This document shows positions 1 to 12,217 of a stretch of DNA of 64,000 nucleotides, piece after piece. The notes below the pieces were generated by a model. It was given only the letters and a program-made list of their open reading frames with translations. It was not told the DNA's origin and searched no databases. Source of the stretch: Turnera subulata (Eukaryota; Streptophyta; Magnoliopsida; Malpighiales; Passifloraceae); NCBI GenBank assembly GCA_028386065.3, contig JAKUCV010006774.1, positions 1 to 64,000 of the forward strand, given 5' to 3'. Numbering within the stretch: the stretch's first letter is position 1; every line of letters starts with the position of its first letter. Position numbers and translations under genes: made by a program.

Positions 1-377
1 ATCCGGAGTACGGACGTGGACATCCCAGCAGGTAGCCGTGCTTGTTCTCCCGGTTGGATCCGTAGTGTCGGCATTCATACTCTTTGTTTCCCATATTTTT
101 ATTTCATTATTTCTTCCGCTGCATTGGATTTATATTGAGATGTCACTTTTGATTTTGGATTGTTTCATCGGCGGATTGCCGGGATTTACTATTGATGATC
201 TTCGGCAGGATGCCGGGTTTGATTTGAGGCTTGCTAAGCCGGTTGACTATGTTGTTATGACATCTCTTTTTATTGAGGATTTTGGATAATGTTTTTGACA
301 TTGATTTTCGTGTCCCGGGTCTCAAGGGCATTTTGGTAATTTCCTTAAGTTTTGATATTTTATTGTTAAATTGGGAC
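1..377 (+). mobile_element. LTR-like remnant left of the LINE
   Basis: No convincing coding capacity is seen. The end of this stretch (about 325-377) carries a phrase built around 'gggcattttggtaatttcc' and 'gggacacgggt'. A similar phrase recurs near 4970-5030 on the other side of the LINE. I infer that both are parts of one decayed LTR-retrotransposon family into which the LINE was placed. The small plus-strand ORF here has no recognisable domain and I treat it as noise. Confidence 0.35.
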
Positions 378-3065
378 ACGGGTGTTTCAGCTTGTGCATC
401 ATACTTTCGTGAAATCAACTCCTTCCACACTCCACCCTCACTTGAGCAAAACTTCCACACCCATTTGAACAAGAGGCATTGATTCATAACATTAAGGTCT
501 ATTATGCCAATCCCACCACGTCCCTTTGGAATACTAATTTTTCTCCAAACCACTAGACACGCTTTATTAAACTTTTCCAGGCCACTCCAAAAAAAGCGAC
601 GGATGAAAGCTGTCAACTTCTTAGACACAGTTACAGGAAGTTTAAATAATGACATGAAATAAACTGGAAGCCCACTAAGAACCGACTTAATGAGAGTAAC
701 CCTCCCACCAATTGACAAAAACTTACCCTTCCAGCTCTTTAATCTCTTCTCCACTTTCTTTAATATAGGACTCCATGCTACCACTGTCTTCATTTTGGTA
801 CCAAAAGGAAAACCAAGATAATAAAATGGAAAATTTTCCACCCTACTATGTAATCTCCCAGCTAGTTCCTCTGTCTCACGTTGGCGGATGCCAATCCCCA
901 GAACAGTACTCTTAAAAAAATTAATGTGCAACCCAGACAAGGCCTCAAAGATTCTAAGGCACCGCTTCAAATTTAACAAGGAAGGCAATTTTGCTGGAGA
1001 GAATAATATTGTATCATCTGCGTACTGTAACACCGAAAGAATAGTTATGCACCTCGATCGGCTTAATCAGACCTAGTGATGAAGCCTTAGATAGGATGGA
1101 AGCCAAACCCTCAGCAGCCAAGTTGAAAAAAAAGGGTGAAAGAGGGTCACCTTGTTTAAGGCCCTTAGACATGTGAAACTCATCTACTGGAGATCCATTG
1201 ATTAAAACAGACAATTTAGAGGAGGAAAGACATTCATATATCCAATTCCTAAACTTTTGCCCAAATCCTATAGCCCTCAAAACTTGCATCAGATAACCCC
1301 AATCAACAGAGTCATATGCCTTCTTGAAGTCCAATTTCCACAAAACAGACCTGATCTTTTTCGACCTGAGTGAGTGGACTACTTCATTTGCAAATAAAGC
1401 ACTATCCATTATACTTCTCCCTTCAATGAAAGCTGTTTGTTGCAAACCCACCAAACTCGACATCACCTTTTTCAATCTCGTGGCCAAAAGCTTGGAGACA
1501 ATCTTGTACAGGCCACTAACCAATGTGATAGGTCTAAAATCATCAAGGGACGTTGCTCCAGCCTTCTTGTCAATAAGAGAAATATATCCAATATTTGCTC
1601 CTTTAGGGAGGCATGCCGTCTTTGAGAAGCGAACCACCATATCCTGGATATCGAATTTTAACATTTCCCAACATTTTTTGTAGAAAGAAAAACTGAAACC
1701 GTCAGGCCTAGGGGCCTTAGAGCTGTCACAATTCCAAACAGCTTCTTTAATTTCTTCCATCGTGAATGGTCTTTCAAGCTCCACAGCTTCCTCACAACAT
1801 AATTTTTTAAATTCCAAAGCACCAATTCTTGGTCTAGATACGTCACCAGCAGAATACAAGCTTGAGTAGTATTCTGTTGCAGCATTCTTGATAGAATCAG
1901 AGTCTCTAATGATTTGACCATCTACTTGAATATTATCCAGCCTATTTTTGCGACCCCTACTGCATGCCGATAGGTGGAAATATCTAGTATTACGATCACC
2001 AAGCCGACACCACTTCAATCTAGACTTCTGTCTCCAGAGGGATTCTTGCTGTTTGGATTTAATGGCAAGGTCACCCTTTAAATCCAAGACTTTTCTAAGT
2101 TCTCCTACAGATAAATCTCTAATTTCTGCTTCTTTATCAAAAATATCAATTTCAGCACGCAAGCCATCAATAGAAGAATTTACATTACCAAACACCTCTT
2201 TGTTCCATTTGGATAATAATTTCCTCATCACATTCAACTTACGTAGTAAATTAAATCTTCCAGGATATAACACACATGCTTCCCTCCACATACTTTTTAG
2301 CACATCAAAAAACCCTGGATGATCCCACCACATATTAAGGAAGCGAAAAGGCCTCCATCCCTGGAAACCAACATCTTGAAGCAAAAAAAGAGGGACATGA
2401 TCCGAATCCATTTTATTTCCTGCTATCAAATGTAAATGGGGGAATAACAATGACCAGTCAGCTTCTGCGAATACTCGATCAATACGACTAGCCGCCTTTA
2501 GGTTACCCCACGTATACAATCTTCCTTTTAAATCAAACTCCATTAACTCTAACTCGTCAACAAACCGTTTGAAAGCTGAGGCACCTCTCACGGATAACCA
2601 TTTACTCTTTCTATCCAGAGGAGATAAAGTCTCATTAAAGTCTCCAAGAACAAGCCATGGTGAGGGGAATGAAGACTTCAATGCTGCTAACTGCTCAAAC
2701 GTCTGTACTCTAAAATCCACCCTAGATTTACCATATACTCCGCAAACAGTTGTATTTACCCCCTGCTGGATTAATTCTCCTTCAACAACAATCCACTGTT
2801 CCGAACATTCAACTCTATAAAGTTTGAAAAAATCGCAGTCCCATATCATCAATAAACCACCCGCAAGTCCACTGGCATCCACTGCTCTAAAATAAATATT
2901 ACCACCGCCCCAAATAGACTGACATAAGGCCATGTCTGGTTTACAGCACTTTGTTTCACTGAGGAAAAGAAACTTAGCACACTTCTCACGAACTAGATTA
3001 CGAACAGAGGTCTATTTTGACGAGGAACAGAAACCTCGTATATTCCATGATATAATACTTAACAT
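378..3065 (-). pseudogene. LINE ORF2: endonuclease plus reverse transcriptase, broken
   Basis: ORF2 makes the AP-like endonuclease that nicks target DNA and the RT that copies the LINE RNA. The start at 3065 gives the plant LINE opening MLSIISWNIRG. A TAG stop at 3014-3012 interrupts it after 17 codons. The frame then runs open to 1014 with endonuclease motifs (GDFN, SDHVP) and RT motifs (DFRPI, FIEGRS, KLDFKKAYDSVDW, LKQGDPLSP). A frameshift near 1014-1033 moves the catalytic YADD box into another frame, which stays open to about 143 although homology to LINE RT ends near 378. At least one stop, one frameshift and a truncated C-terminus make it non-functional. Family assignment is secure; the exact frameshift base is not. 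Confidence 0.88.
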
Positions 3066-3238
3066 GGATAAAACTGCAACACTTAAATAAATACACAACC
3101 CATCCTATGCAGTCATTCGAGACTGCACCCATTCAACAGCTTCCCTATCCACCAACTGTCCAACTAAGAGATCAGTATCAGAAGGAATGAATACATGTTG
3201 TGTTATTGTGATGACTGTGTTATCTACTAATATATGTT
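378..3238 (-). mobile_element. Degenerate L1-type LINE (non-LTR retrotransposon)
   Basis: On the minus strand the order is the end of an ORF1 (about 3236-3110, last residues SRMTA then stop), a short spacer, then ORF2 from an ATG at 3065-3063 with endonuclease followed by reverse transcriptase. The RT-proximal end breaks off near 378 in the region that normally leads to the zf-RVT domain, and no poly(A) tail is visible. The 5' end is also lost within ORF1. A copy missing its 3' end is not the usual product of target-primed insertion, so a later deletion or rearrangement is likely. A 13-bp phrase 'gaaggaatgaata' occurs at 3181 and again at 3241 beside the 5' end. Confidence 0.9.
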
Positions 3239-5050
3239 AAGAAGGAATGAATATTTATATGTGGCCGGATGTGAGATTAATGGCAAGATGCCATTAAGAT
3301 ACACTGGGTGATATGAGATGATATGTGATGATACTCACCGTGATTTTGTGCTGTTGATGTTCTTGATGTATTTGCATAATTAACGACTTTAAGATAAATA
3401 CTATTGTGGGGCAGTTGACTGGTATCACTATGGTGGAGAATAGAGTACCCCTCGGGATTTATGATGCACAAGGAGTACACCCCTCCTAGCAGACCGAGTG
3501 GAAGACAGGCTGTCCCTGGTAGATAATTTATTATGAGCATACCCTTCACGGTAGATTAAGTGGAGCATAGGTTATCCACGGTACAAAGTTATTGTGAGTT
3601 TACTCCTCACGGCAGACCGGATGGAGGGTAGGGTGCCTCCCGGTAGATAGGTTTCGCAGTGAATTCATTCATTCTTTATAAATAATTTATATGTTTTAAG
3701 ATATGATTTATTATGAGTATACCCCTCGTGGCAGAGTGGGTGAAGGGTAGGGTGACCTCCTGGTAGATGATTTATTATAAAAATATACTTATTTTGTGAT
3801 TTAGTAGGGATTCTACGGAATTCTTAGGGCTGGCCAGTCGGCTACCTGGACGAGTTCAACAGACTTAGTAGTGGGGCCCTTAAAATTAGAAATGAACATA
3901 GATTTAGGATGAGAAACATATTGAAACTAGAATTGGTTGTTGATGTTATTGTCATGCTTATATATGCCTATGATTGTGCATCTTTATATGATTTGATTGC
4001 GATGTTGTAAGTGCAACACTGTGATTAATTTGTATACCTATTTGACCTTGTTATGAGTTATTATTTTTCTACTTCGAGTTGACATGTTTACGAGTAATTG
4101 GTGGAAAGCTATACAGGTAAGATATATAATGAATTCTTAATAACATGATGATATAGATTTGATCAATGATTAACTCTTGTTCTATTATGATGTGAAATAT
4201 GAATTTAGTGTATCTGTATGAAATTTGTGTACCTATAATATTATATGTGATTGTCATATGTGGAGCAATACCTACGAAACTGTTACCACCATACTTAGTG
4301 TTTTAAACATGATATAAATCTTAGAGAATCCTTTGATGCTTCGATATGTCTTTTCTTTTAAGAATCTTGTTGCCATGATCCCGAAGATGAATCACGATGT
4401 TAGAATACTTCGGTATGTCTTTGCTACGACAACTTTGATGGCATGCTTCCATAGATGAAACTGGATATTAGGATGTTTATTCGTATTTGAAACCCACAAG
4501 AATACTTCCGGTACCTTGTGTGTTACTCCCTCTATATTGTGCAAACTGATTACTACCGGCACGTATACTACGTTCTGGGTTACTCACTGAGTTGACAACT
4601 CACCGCGAATTGTCCTCCAAATCTTTAATGATTTGCAGATTCCGTGACTCCTCCATTCAACAGATTAGGCAATCGGAAATCGAAGATGCAGCAGGTCGTG
4701 ACGTCTTCACTCGGGACCCATTTTTGTGCATTTCATATTTCATGCATATGTTTTTCTTATTATTAAATTTACCACTGCATTGTTGCTATATATGTATGTG
4801 ATTTGATATGGTTAGATTGTTATATATGATCTCTTGGGATTATTGCTGGTTTTGGGCAAGTGATTTGGAATGTTGATTCCATGTTTATATGTTGATTGTA
4901 CGTTATGCTAAGTATATTGCTGATTTCTTTGGAATATTGCATGGTGACTTAGAAACTTGGGTCACGAGAATGGTATTTTGGTAACTATGCATATAAAATG
5001 GTATTTTTGGGACACACGGGTTACAATTTTCACTAGATTTAGTTTAAGTG
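3239..5050 (+). mobile_element. Decayed LTR-like / Ty3-type repeat region
   Basis: No coding domain is visible. The stretch holds imperfect repeats (3468-3780) and, at 4570-4620, a phrase 'gggttactcactgagttg' of a kind I have seen near LTRs of plant Ty3 elements. The end near 4970-5030 resembles window positions 325-377. I infer an old LTR or internal fragment interrupted by the LINE. A search of this segment against a plant repeat library would decide it. Confidence 0.35.
3468..3780 (+). repeat. Degenerate short repeats, four units
   Basis: Four units begin near 3471, 3537, 3600 and 3719. Each has the pattern 'cccctc..ggcaga' followed about 25 bases later by 'ggtagat'. Spacing is about 63-66 bp for the first three and about 119 bp to the fourth, as if one unit were lost. 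Units differ at many positions, so the array is old. Confidence 0.6.
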
Positions 5051-7081
5051 TAATCTATTGGTTTCTGACTTTGGGTTAATTTGGAAGGATTAGATTTGTT
5101 TGAGAAAAAAAATTGATTTTATTTGCAACCAATTTTGCAAACTTTTCATACACTCATACCTTTCAAAACCTTAATTCATTGGACTAATATTATTTTTATT
5201 TTCTTTTTTACTTCTTCATAATTTATTGGACTTACATTATTTTTCTATTTTTTAAAAAATCATAGTTTACAAGATTAATATAGTTGAATTACAAAAGATT
5301 TTCAAAATGTACCAGAAAATTTTTAACAAAAAATATAACAAAGTATTAAATTGTTGTCAATATATTTATATGCATTGATCATGAATAATTTTTTCTAATT
5401 TTTTGGGGAGAAAAAAAAACATCACTCAGTTTCAAAAAATTTAGGAATACAAAAATTAAAATTCAAAGATAGGGATAGTACTAATGAATCTAACAAAGTT
5501 TAGGAAGTAAAAAAAAATATTGTCCCAAATGCAAATAAGGCACAAGAGTTATGAGAAGACACTGATTTGATACTTAAAGTTATGTTGCCAATTCGTTATA
5601 AGAAAAAAGTTAAGTTGTCAAAGCAGTTTTAAACTAAATTTAAGGTTTGGAAATTGAAATTTAGCCTTCTTTGTTAAAAGTGTAGTTATACTTATACTGG
5701 AAAAAAATAAAAGAGCAAAGAAAAGGAGAGTTTTTTTTTTTTGTTATGCAACATAAAAGTTTAGGTCATCTGTGTGTGACTTTTAATTTACTGCGCTTTA
5801 GTTTAGCTTACCCATGTCGGCTGTTTTGGACTTGAAGTCTTTACATTAACAATCTACCAATCCTCCATATGGGCCAATTAATGATGAGCATCTTTACGTT
5901 CTAGGCCTAGGAGTAAGAACACAACTACAAAAGTGAGTTTTTCTTTATTTTTTCTGCCACATCAACAGAATTTCAAGGTTGTCCAATAGCCAGACCAGCC
6001 CAATCCAAAATGGTAGACGATCTATCAGTATGGATGAATATCTTTAGATTAAACTTTCAAACCAACCTTAATAACACAAGTTATAACTACGGCAACCACC
6101 ACATGAGAATGTAAGGATATTAAAGGTGGCACATCTCAAACATCTCATGATTATTTGGTACAGTTTCCAATTGATATAAGCAAAACCCACGAAGAAATAT
6201 AATTATTCTTATTTCTTAAAAATGCTTGTTCTTGGTAATATACAAAAATATAAAGAAATTTGAAGAACTAATGAGAAAGACTGGCCAAAGGAGTAAGGAC
6301 ACAAGCATGGTTGAAATTGTGGCTCACCCGATATGCACACACTCTCAGCCATGGCCATGGCCGTTTCTCTCTTTTTCCAGTATTTTGGCAAAGGAAATTG
6401 CAATCATTTTCTTTTTTTTTTTTTTGTCTCAACTCTGATGTTGCAATCGTCGGCTCGTCACGGCAATGGGTATTGCCAAGGCTGTGGAGGCATCTTGTTT
6501 TGCTTTGGAATTGGATTCAAGTGACTCGCGAGGGATTGAATCTACCCGTTGGATTTAACATTTGGAGAAGTTAAATATTTTTTGTCTTTCTTTCTTTTAT
6601 AACAGAAGCCAATGAGATCTGGCCAAGCGTCATCATAAAACTTCAATTACCTACATGTCAGCAACTATTCCAGTTACAATGAGCAGAGGGGCTAAATGAG
6701 CTAGTAGATGTCAAATTGCTGGGTAAATTCAAAGAAAAAATAACTGGTGGGCCAGTTTCAAAACAGGTGACAAATTGAGGGGGGAAATGAATCATTAAGC
6801 CTTTTTTTTTTTTTGTATTCTGGGTCTGGCCACGCCATCATTTAGCCTAAATATCTCTCGAGTCATGGCTTAAACAACTCCACCACTCCGGGATATTCCT
6901 ATTTTCTTTTGTGAATATATACTAGCCGACGTCCGTATTTTCAAGATGATAATTCTATCATTCTACTACTAGAACAGGTTAAGAGTGCTTGTTTGAATGT
7001 TATGATGAGAAACTCCCTCGGCTTTGGTATTGTTTGACATTAAAGGAATTTATATAAAGATTAAGAAAGCAATTAAAGATC
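5051..7081. other. AT-rich intergenic DNA, no gene seen
   Basis: Long A and T runs, frequent stops in all frames and no recognisable domain. ORFs of 64-87 aa around 6209-6574 overlap one another on both strands, have no domain, and run through a long T-run, so I do not call them genes. Confidence 0.6.
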
Positions 7082-7845
7082 AATAATGCTAGGGATACTA
7101 AGAGTCTCTCACTAAGTTTCTCTTACTAACCCATGTGTCAAGTGCCACATCACTCTTTTAATGTCTATATAACATGTCAGCTTTTAAAAAAAATAATCAA
7201 TTTATATTTTAAAAATTAATAATTTATAATTTTAAAAACTGCTATCGTAAATCTTGTCTCTTCCCCTCTTCTCAACCCAACTGGCGCCAAACCCTAAGAC
7301 TCCCTCCAATCTTTTGCTTCGTGGTCGTGAGGTAATCATCCCCAATTTTCTTCAAAAACCATTTTATTATTTGATTCACACCTTATTAACCGATACTATT
7401 GATTCTAATTGGATCTCCATGATTTTGTTTTGACCTTTCTGTTCCCACTGTTTCACGTTTTGCCTTCTCCTCTTCTTTCTTTTTTGTTTTTTTTTTCATA
7501 CTGTACTGAAACTCAGACTGTAATCTTTAAAAAGCCACACCAAAAAATTATCCTCTACCCCTGTTGTAATCTTTGACGAACCAAACAAAAAAAATTAGCT
7601 TCTCTCCTCCATGACCTCCAAACTGTTATCAAATTGTGCTACTTTTTCATAATAGATTATAATCCTTCAAAGTCTGTTACTTATCCTCAAAATATGCACT
7701 ATTTAATGAACCTTGAAGTTCAATTTGTACCTATTTAAGTCTTCTATCCTCCATGTCCTCCAAATTGTTATTACTTTTCCAATAGATTATAATGTACCCA
7801 ACTAAGTATTCTAACGAAAAAAAGCACATGTAATTTCTTTCTACA
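7082..7845 (+). repeat. MULE-1 left terminal inverted repeat
   Basis: Reads inward from aataatgctagggatacta and pairs with the reverse complement of 12218-12960 with few mismatches. Matching landmarks include 'ctggcgccaaaccctaag' (about 7280), 'accgatactattgattc' (about 7390) and 'aaaaagcacatgtaa' (about 7820). The homology fades after about 7845. Confidence 0.88.
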
Positions 7846-8243
7846 TAATATCGTCTATCCCTTGAATGATGCTAGGGTGAGGACATCATACTATAGAGTT
7901 TTCTTTTTTTGTTTTGGTATATGACATAAAAGTTGGTTAAATATAATTTTTATTATCCCGGGTAGAATGAGTTTTTTTTATTATTATTATTACTAATCCA
8001 ACTGATGTAATTGTACATTCTGCTACAGAGCTTATGAGTCTGCAACAAGTACAACTCGGGGGATTTGGCAAAAGATATGTGGATGATGGGAACATATTGG
8101 GTGGTCTCAAATTCTTTTGTTAAGAAATAGTTCTTCTTCCAATGGCCTTGTTACAGTGACGCCTTTCATAATCAATCATTTTGGATGAATTGGCCTCTTA
8201 ACAATTTGGCCGATTTGGCTGGTATTGATGTGATCTTTAACAA

Positions 8244-8288
8244 CAAGGCAACAAGGTTTACATTAAAAAAATAGCAAGGCAACAAGGT
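8244..8288 (+). mobile_element. Micro-insertion with A-run, 14-bp direct repeats
   Basis: The 14-mer caaggcaacaaggt occurs at 8244-8257 and again at 8275-8288. It flanks a 17-bp insert, ttacattaaaaaaatag. The layout is that of a target-site duplication around an extremely truncated, A-tailed retroposon. Confidence 0.6.
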
Positions 8289-8599
8289 GGATAGTCTTGC
8301 AAGACAACTTTAGTTGTGGTAGCTATTTTGTTATTATGTATGCTACATCATCACGGGATTGTAAGAAGTAACAAGAAGTTTTAAACATACAGGGTGTTTG
8401 CCTATTGAGCCTTACCCTTAAGTTTTGTTTTTTTGGTCTCCTAATTTGCTTTGGCTATAGTTTGTCATCATTCTAAAATCTTTGTTTAGAGCTGTATGAG
8501 ACTGAGTTTGTTCAGCTACCATGTATGAAACTTGCAATTTGCAATATTTTTTATTAGTATAAAAAGCGTGAATGAAGTTAAATTAATAACAAAACAATT

Positions 8600-8692
8600 C
8601 TAGCTCTCTTTTTTTTGGTACAACGGAATGGAGAACGTGCTGCACCCGACAGTGCCAATCCCGTGCCAAAAGAGCTTGGATATCCTAGCTCT
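8600..8692 (-). mobile_element. Short 5'-truncated SINE-like insert
   Basis: A 77-bp insert (8608-8684) is flanked by ctagctct at 8600-8607 and 8685-8692. Read on the minus strand it ends in ttgtacc followed by an A-run, which is SINE-like. It has no tRNA boxes, so only a 3' portion would be present. Confidence 0.45.
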
Positions 8693-9447
8693 TTGACAAT
8701 ACTATACTACAACGTTATCAAATTTGTTTACCAAAAATGGAATATTTTGTATCATACCTTTGCATCAAGAACAGGATACTGATCAAAAAAAAAAAACATG
8801 GCAATAAAAATGATAATTATTATGAACCATTTACAAATAACAAGGTTGCTTATAAAGAATAATAAACTATAAAATTCTTATAATAAAGGAAATATTTGTC
8901 TATAAGTTTATGCATTTTCTGATTCTCTATTGCTCTGGTGTAGTGTTTAGATATGTTGTAAAATATTGCCTTCCCTTCTGCCGAAACCCACAATAACCTA
9001 CAATAAGGAAAAAAAAATTAATATCATCTATCCTAAACAATCCAAAATGAATTGTAATTCAATTAAAATTGCATTCATGAATCTCATTAAAAAAAGATTG
9101 TGTTTGTGTAGTGTATACCGGATTTGATTTCATTCTCCATGTGGTTTTGAAAAGAACTTAGCAGCATAATCTGTATCATGCGTACTTGAATCTAGTATGA
9201 TGGTATTTTGTATCATATTTCGGCTTGAGGAAAAACAATTAGGTAGTCCCTGCACATATAAATTAATTAAAATATTATATTTTTATTTATATAAATGAAT
9301 ATAAAATTCACTAAACCATTATTCTACCAAGTTAGGAAAATAATTACCTGTACCTGCATTTGGTGTATTGGTTGATTTTGATTGATACAAGCATTTCCAC
9401 ATAAATTACTGGAGACCTGACACTTCATGAATTTCAGGAAAAAAGAG

Positions 9448-11753
9448 TTAAAAATTTTCATGTAAACAATTATCTTTAGTAGCTTTATGTATAAATACAA
9501 CACAATAAAAGCAATTGGTACAATTTACCTTCTTCGAGTCATCTGTTGTTTTTGGATTCTTCTTCTTCTTTATGAGTTTCTTTACTGCTTGATCAACTTT
9601 AGACTCTTTTCTCTTTGTAGGTGGTCTCCCTTTGCTCTTAATCGATATAGGACTAAGAATCTTTTTAGGTGGAGAAGTTGCTCGCATGATCTTTGAAGGC
9701 TCAATGCTATTAGGAAATGATTCATCAAAATTCAACTTCTTCTTCAACTCTTGCACATATTCAATAACTATCTTGAATTTCCTCTCTGAATGTATAGCCA
9801 TCTCAGCAACTTCATAGAAATCTTTGCACATTTTGTCAAAACGTAAAGTTTCAGGATCAGTGCAAATATCACTATAGCAATTTTTTATGAAGGAGTGCCT
9901 TCGCTTCACATCCTTTCTCCAGCGTGGCAGTACATATGTAGATGGAATCTGCTTTGCTCTTTTAACCATAGTAAGTACACTAATCACATGTCTACATATT
10001 ATTCCCCTGAATTCGAACAAGTGACATGTGCATTTAAGCTCACTGTGATTTTCGTTCAACTCAACAACGAAGTCCACATCTTTTATCACCTCCCCAATTT
10101 TTTTTCTCTTCAATGACCTTGTAAGCACTAATCAGTCCTTCACTTATGAGAGATGGTTGGCAATACATCTTCGTCTTGAACTCCTCTTGAATTTCTCTAA
10201 ATTTCTCATTTGTATAAACATCCTTTTTTTTTTTGATAAAAATTTGTATAAACATCCTGAAATTGCTTCTCAATATCGTAGTGAGTTATGCAAGGAATTT
10301 TTGAATTCAATGAATTGTAATCAGCTTGACACTCTTTCTCGATCTTATTTCTCAAGGCATTATCATACTGCTCAACAAACTGTTTCAAAGTTGTTAAATG
10401 ATTGACGTATCCATCAAAAAATGCATGCATGCTTTCGCTTCGTTGTGTACTTGACATCCCAGCCCAAAATTTATCTTTCACAAAAGAAGGAACCCAACGA
10501 TGCCGATCTGCATATAACATTCTTAACCAGTCACTATCAGAAAGATCATAATGAATAATCATTTGCTGCCAAGATTCCTCAAATTCTTCTCTGGTCAATG
10601 AGTCATATACAATACTCTGTAACTTCACTCGAATAGATTCATATGCTGAATATTTACCCAATTTTGCTGGAATTTTTTTCATGATATGCCATATGCACCA
10701 ACGATGTCGAGTATTAGGAAATACAATCTCAATGGCATTCTTCATTGCTCTATCTTGATCAGTTATAATTGCATCAGGAGCTCGACCCGACATACATGAC
10801 AACCAAGACTTAAATAGCCAAACAAAATTATCTGTATCCTCACTTGCTAATAAACCACAACCAAGCAATATAGAATGCCCATGATGATTCACTCCAACAA
10901 AAGGAGCAAAAGGCATTTTATATTTATTTGTTAAATATGTTGTGTCAAATGTAATGACATCACCAAAACTTTCATAGGCTGCCCGACTTCTTGCATCTGC
11001 CCAAAAAATATTTCTGAGTCGATTATCATCATCTATATCAACCAGATAGTAAAATTGACCATTCCTGTTCTTCATCCTTTCAAAGTAATTAAGTAATGCT
11101 TCAGCATCTCCAGTTCCAAGCCGTAACCTCCTTCTTTCCTCAATATAGTTTCTACATTCCTTCTCCCCAAATGAAAGATTCTCATGTCCTCCAGCTTCTA
11201 TAACAAATGAGTTGAAATTCTTATTTGGCCGAATTCCTGTTTGATCATTAAGTTCAAGAACTCTTTTGACATGTAGATCCATCTTTTTATTACTTTTATG
11301 CAATCTCATCTTGCTTGGAGTCATAAGAGCATGTGTATGATGAAGTTTGACCAAGGCAATTCTATATCTTCCATCCTTACTCAAAGCAGCATTAATCTTT
11401 GCACTACAGTCTTCTTTTGTTAATGGGTGTGGTCTAAGAATATTGCTTGTTTTACTTCCAACTTTTCCTTGGCGAGTACAAGCAATAGTTATATATCGGA
11501 TTTTTCCACCAAAAATTGATTGAGAACTCCTAATTGATACAAAAAAACCAACTTGTTTGCCGTAATTAGCATAATACGTAAAGAGTTCATCTGTGGAATT
11601 GAATAACATACCAACTTTAGGCTCTTCAACTTGAACAACATTATCACTACTTCCTTCATTCGAAGATGGATCATCAATTCCAATTTCATCTGTGCTCCCA
11701 GTTTCTCTACCATCATGCGTATCTTCATCATTAATTATCAATTCTTTGTCCAT
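9448..11753 (-). pseudogene. FAR1/FHY3-type MULE transposase, two frameshifts
   Basis: Transposases of this family bind the TIRs and catalyse DDE-type cut-and-paste; domesticated relatives are the FAR1/FHY3 and FRS transcription factors. From the start at 11753 the frame shows an acidic N-terminus, then a FAR1 zinc-finger DNA-binding domain (about residues 50-150, with CTRQGK, DCSAKI and HHTH). Next is the MULE transposase core (ITFDTTY as first Asp, IITDQD as second Asp, then the HRWCIWHI region). This 515-aa frame is shifted at 10208-10257 by a 34-bp net insertion. It runs in a second frame to about 10100, shifts again at an A7 run near 10095-10101, and finishes in a third frame. The third frame holds the SWIM zinc finger (CTCHLFEFRGIICRH) and a basic Lys-rich tail ending at 9448. 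The domain order matches the family; the gene is inactive as it stands. Confidence 0.88.
10208..10257 (-). mobile_element. Micro-insertion that frameshifts the MULE-1 transposase
   Basis: The 16-mer atttgtataaacatcc is present at 10208-10223 and 10242-10257. Between the repeats lie 18 bases that read on the minus strand as ttttatc followed by an A-run. The net gain is 34 bp, which is not a multiple of three. It falls exactly where the 515-aa frame leaves homology and the second frame continues it, so it explains the first frameshift. Confidence 0.75.
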
Positions 11754-12217
11754 TCTAACTCTGTTTTAAGGTCTATCTGCCAAATAACAAGATGACAACA
11801 AATTAATTTAACATGTAAGCTAAAATTTCTTCCTTAGTATAAAAAAAATAAAGTTAGAATAAATTTGTTTTTCACTACGAAAATTAGAAGTCAAAAATGA
11901 AGAATGAAATTACATGTCAGTTGAAATATTATTTTTTTCGTTAGAATACTTCATTAGTGAGGGGAACCACAAAAAGGTCCACTGTGAATTTCCAAGTACC
12001 AAACACTAACACCTCAACAAGATATATACTAAACAATTATACATTCTGGAAAAAGAAGCCAATTAATGCTATAACGAAAGCTCCATTCTTATGTGTAAGA
12101 TTGACTCTCTGACTTGCTAAATGAATAAGAAAAAGAAAGTTACAAGAAAAACACATGTATTTATATAAAAGGTTGACAGATGCTCACATAAAAATAAGTA
12201 GAATATATTTTATGTTT

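Larger units (their letters stand above)
7846..9447. other. MULE-1 left arm, no gene seen
   Basis: AT-rich DNA between the left TIR and the 3' end of the transposase. Only two small insertions stand out (8244-8288 and 8600-8692). A stretch at 8030-8125 has slightly higher GC and could be a captured host fragment, but I recognise no domain. Confidence 0.5.

Noticed and set aside
6209..6574. Cluster of overlapping 63-87 aa ORFs on both strands
   Set aside because: They run through a long T homopolymer, share the same bases in several frames and show no domain or codon signal.
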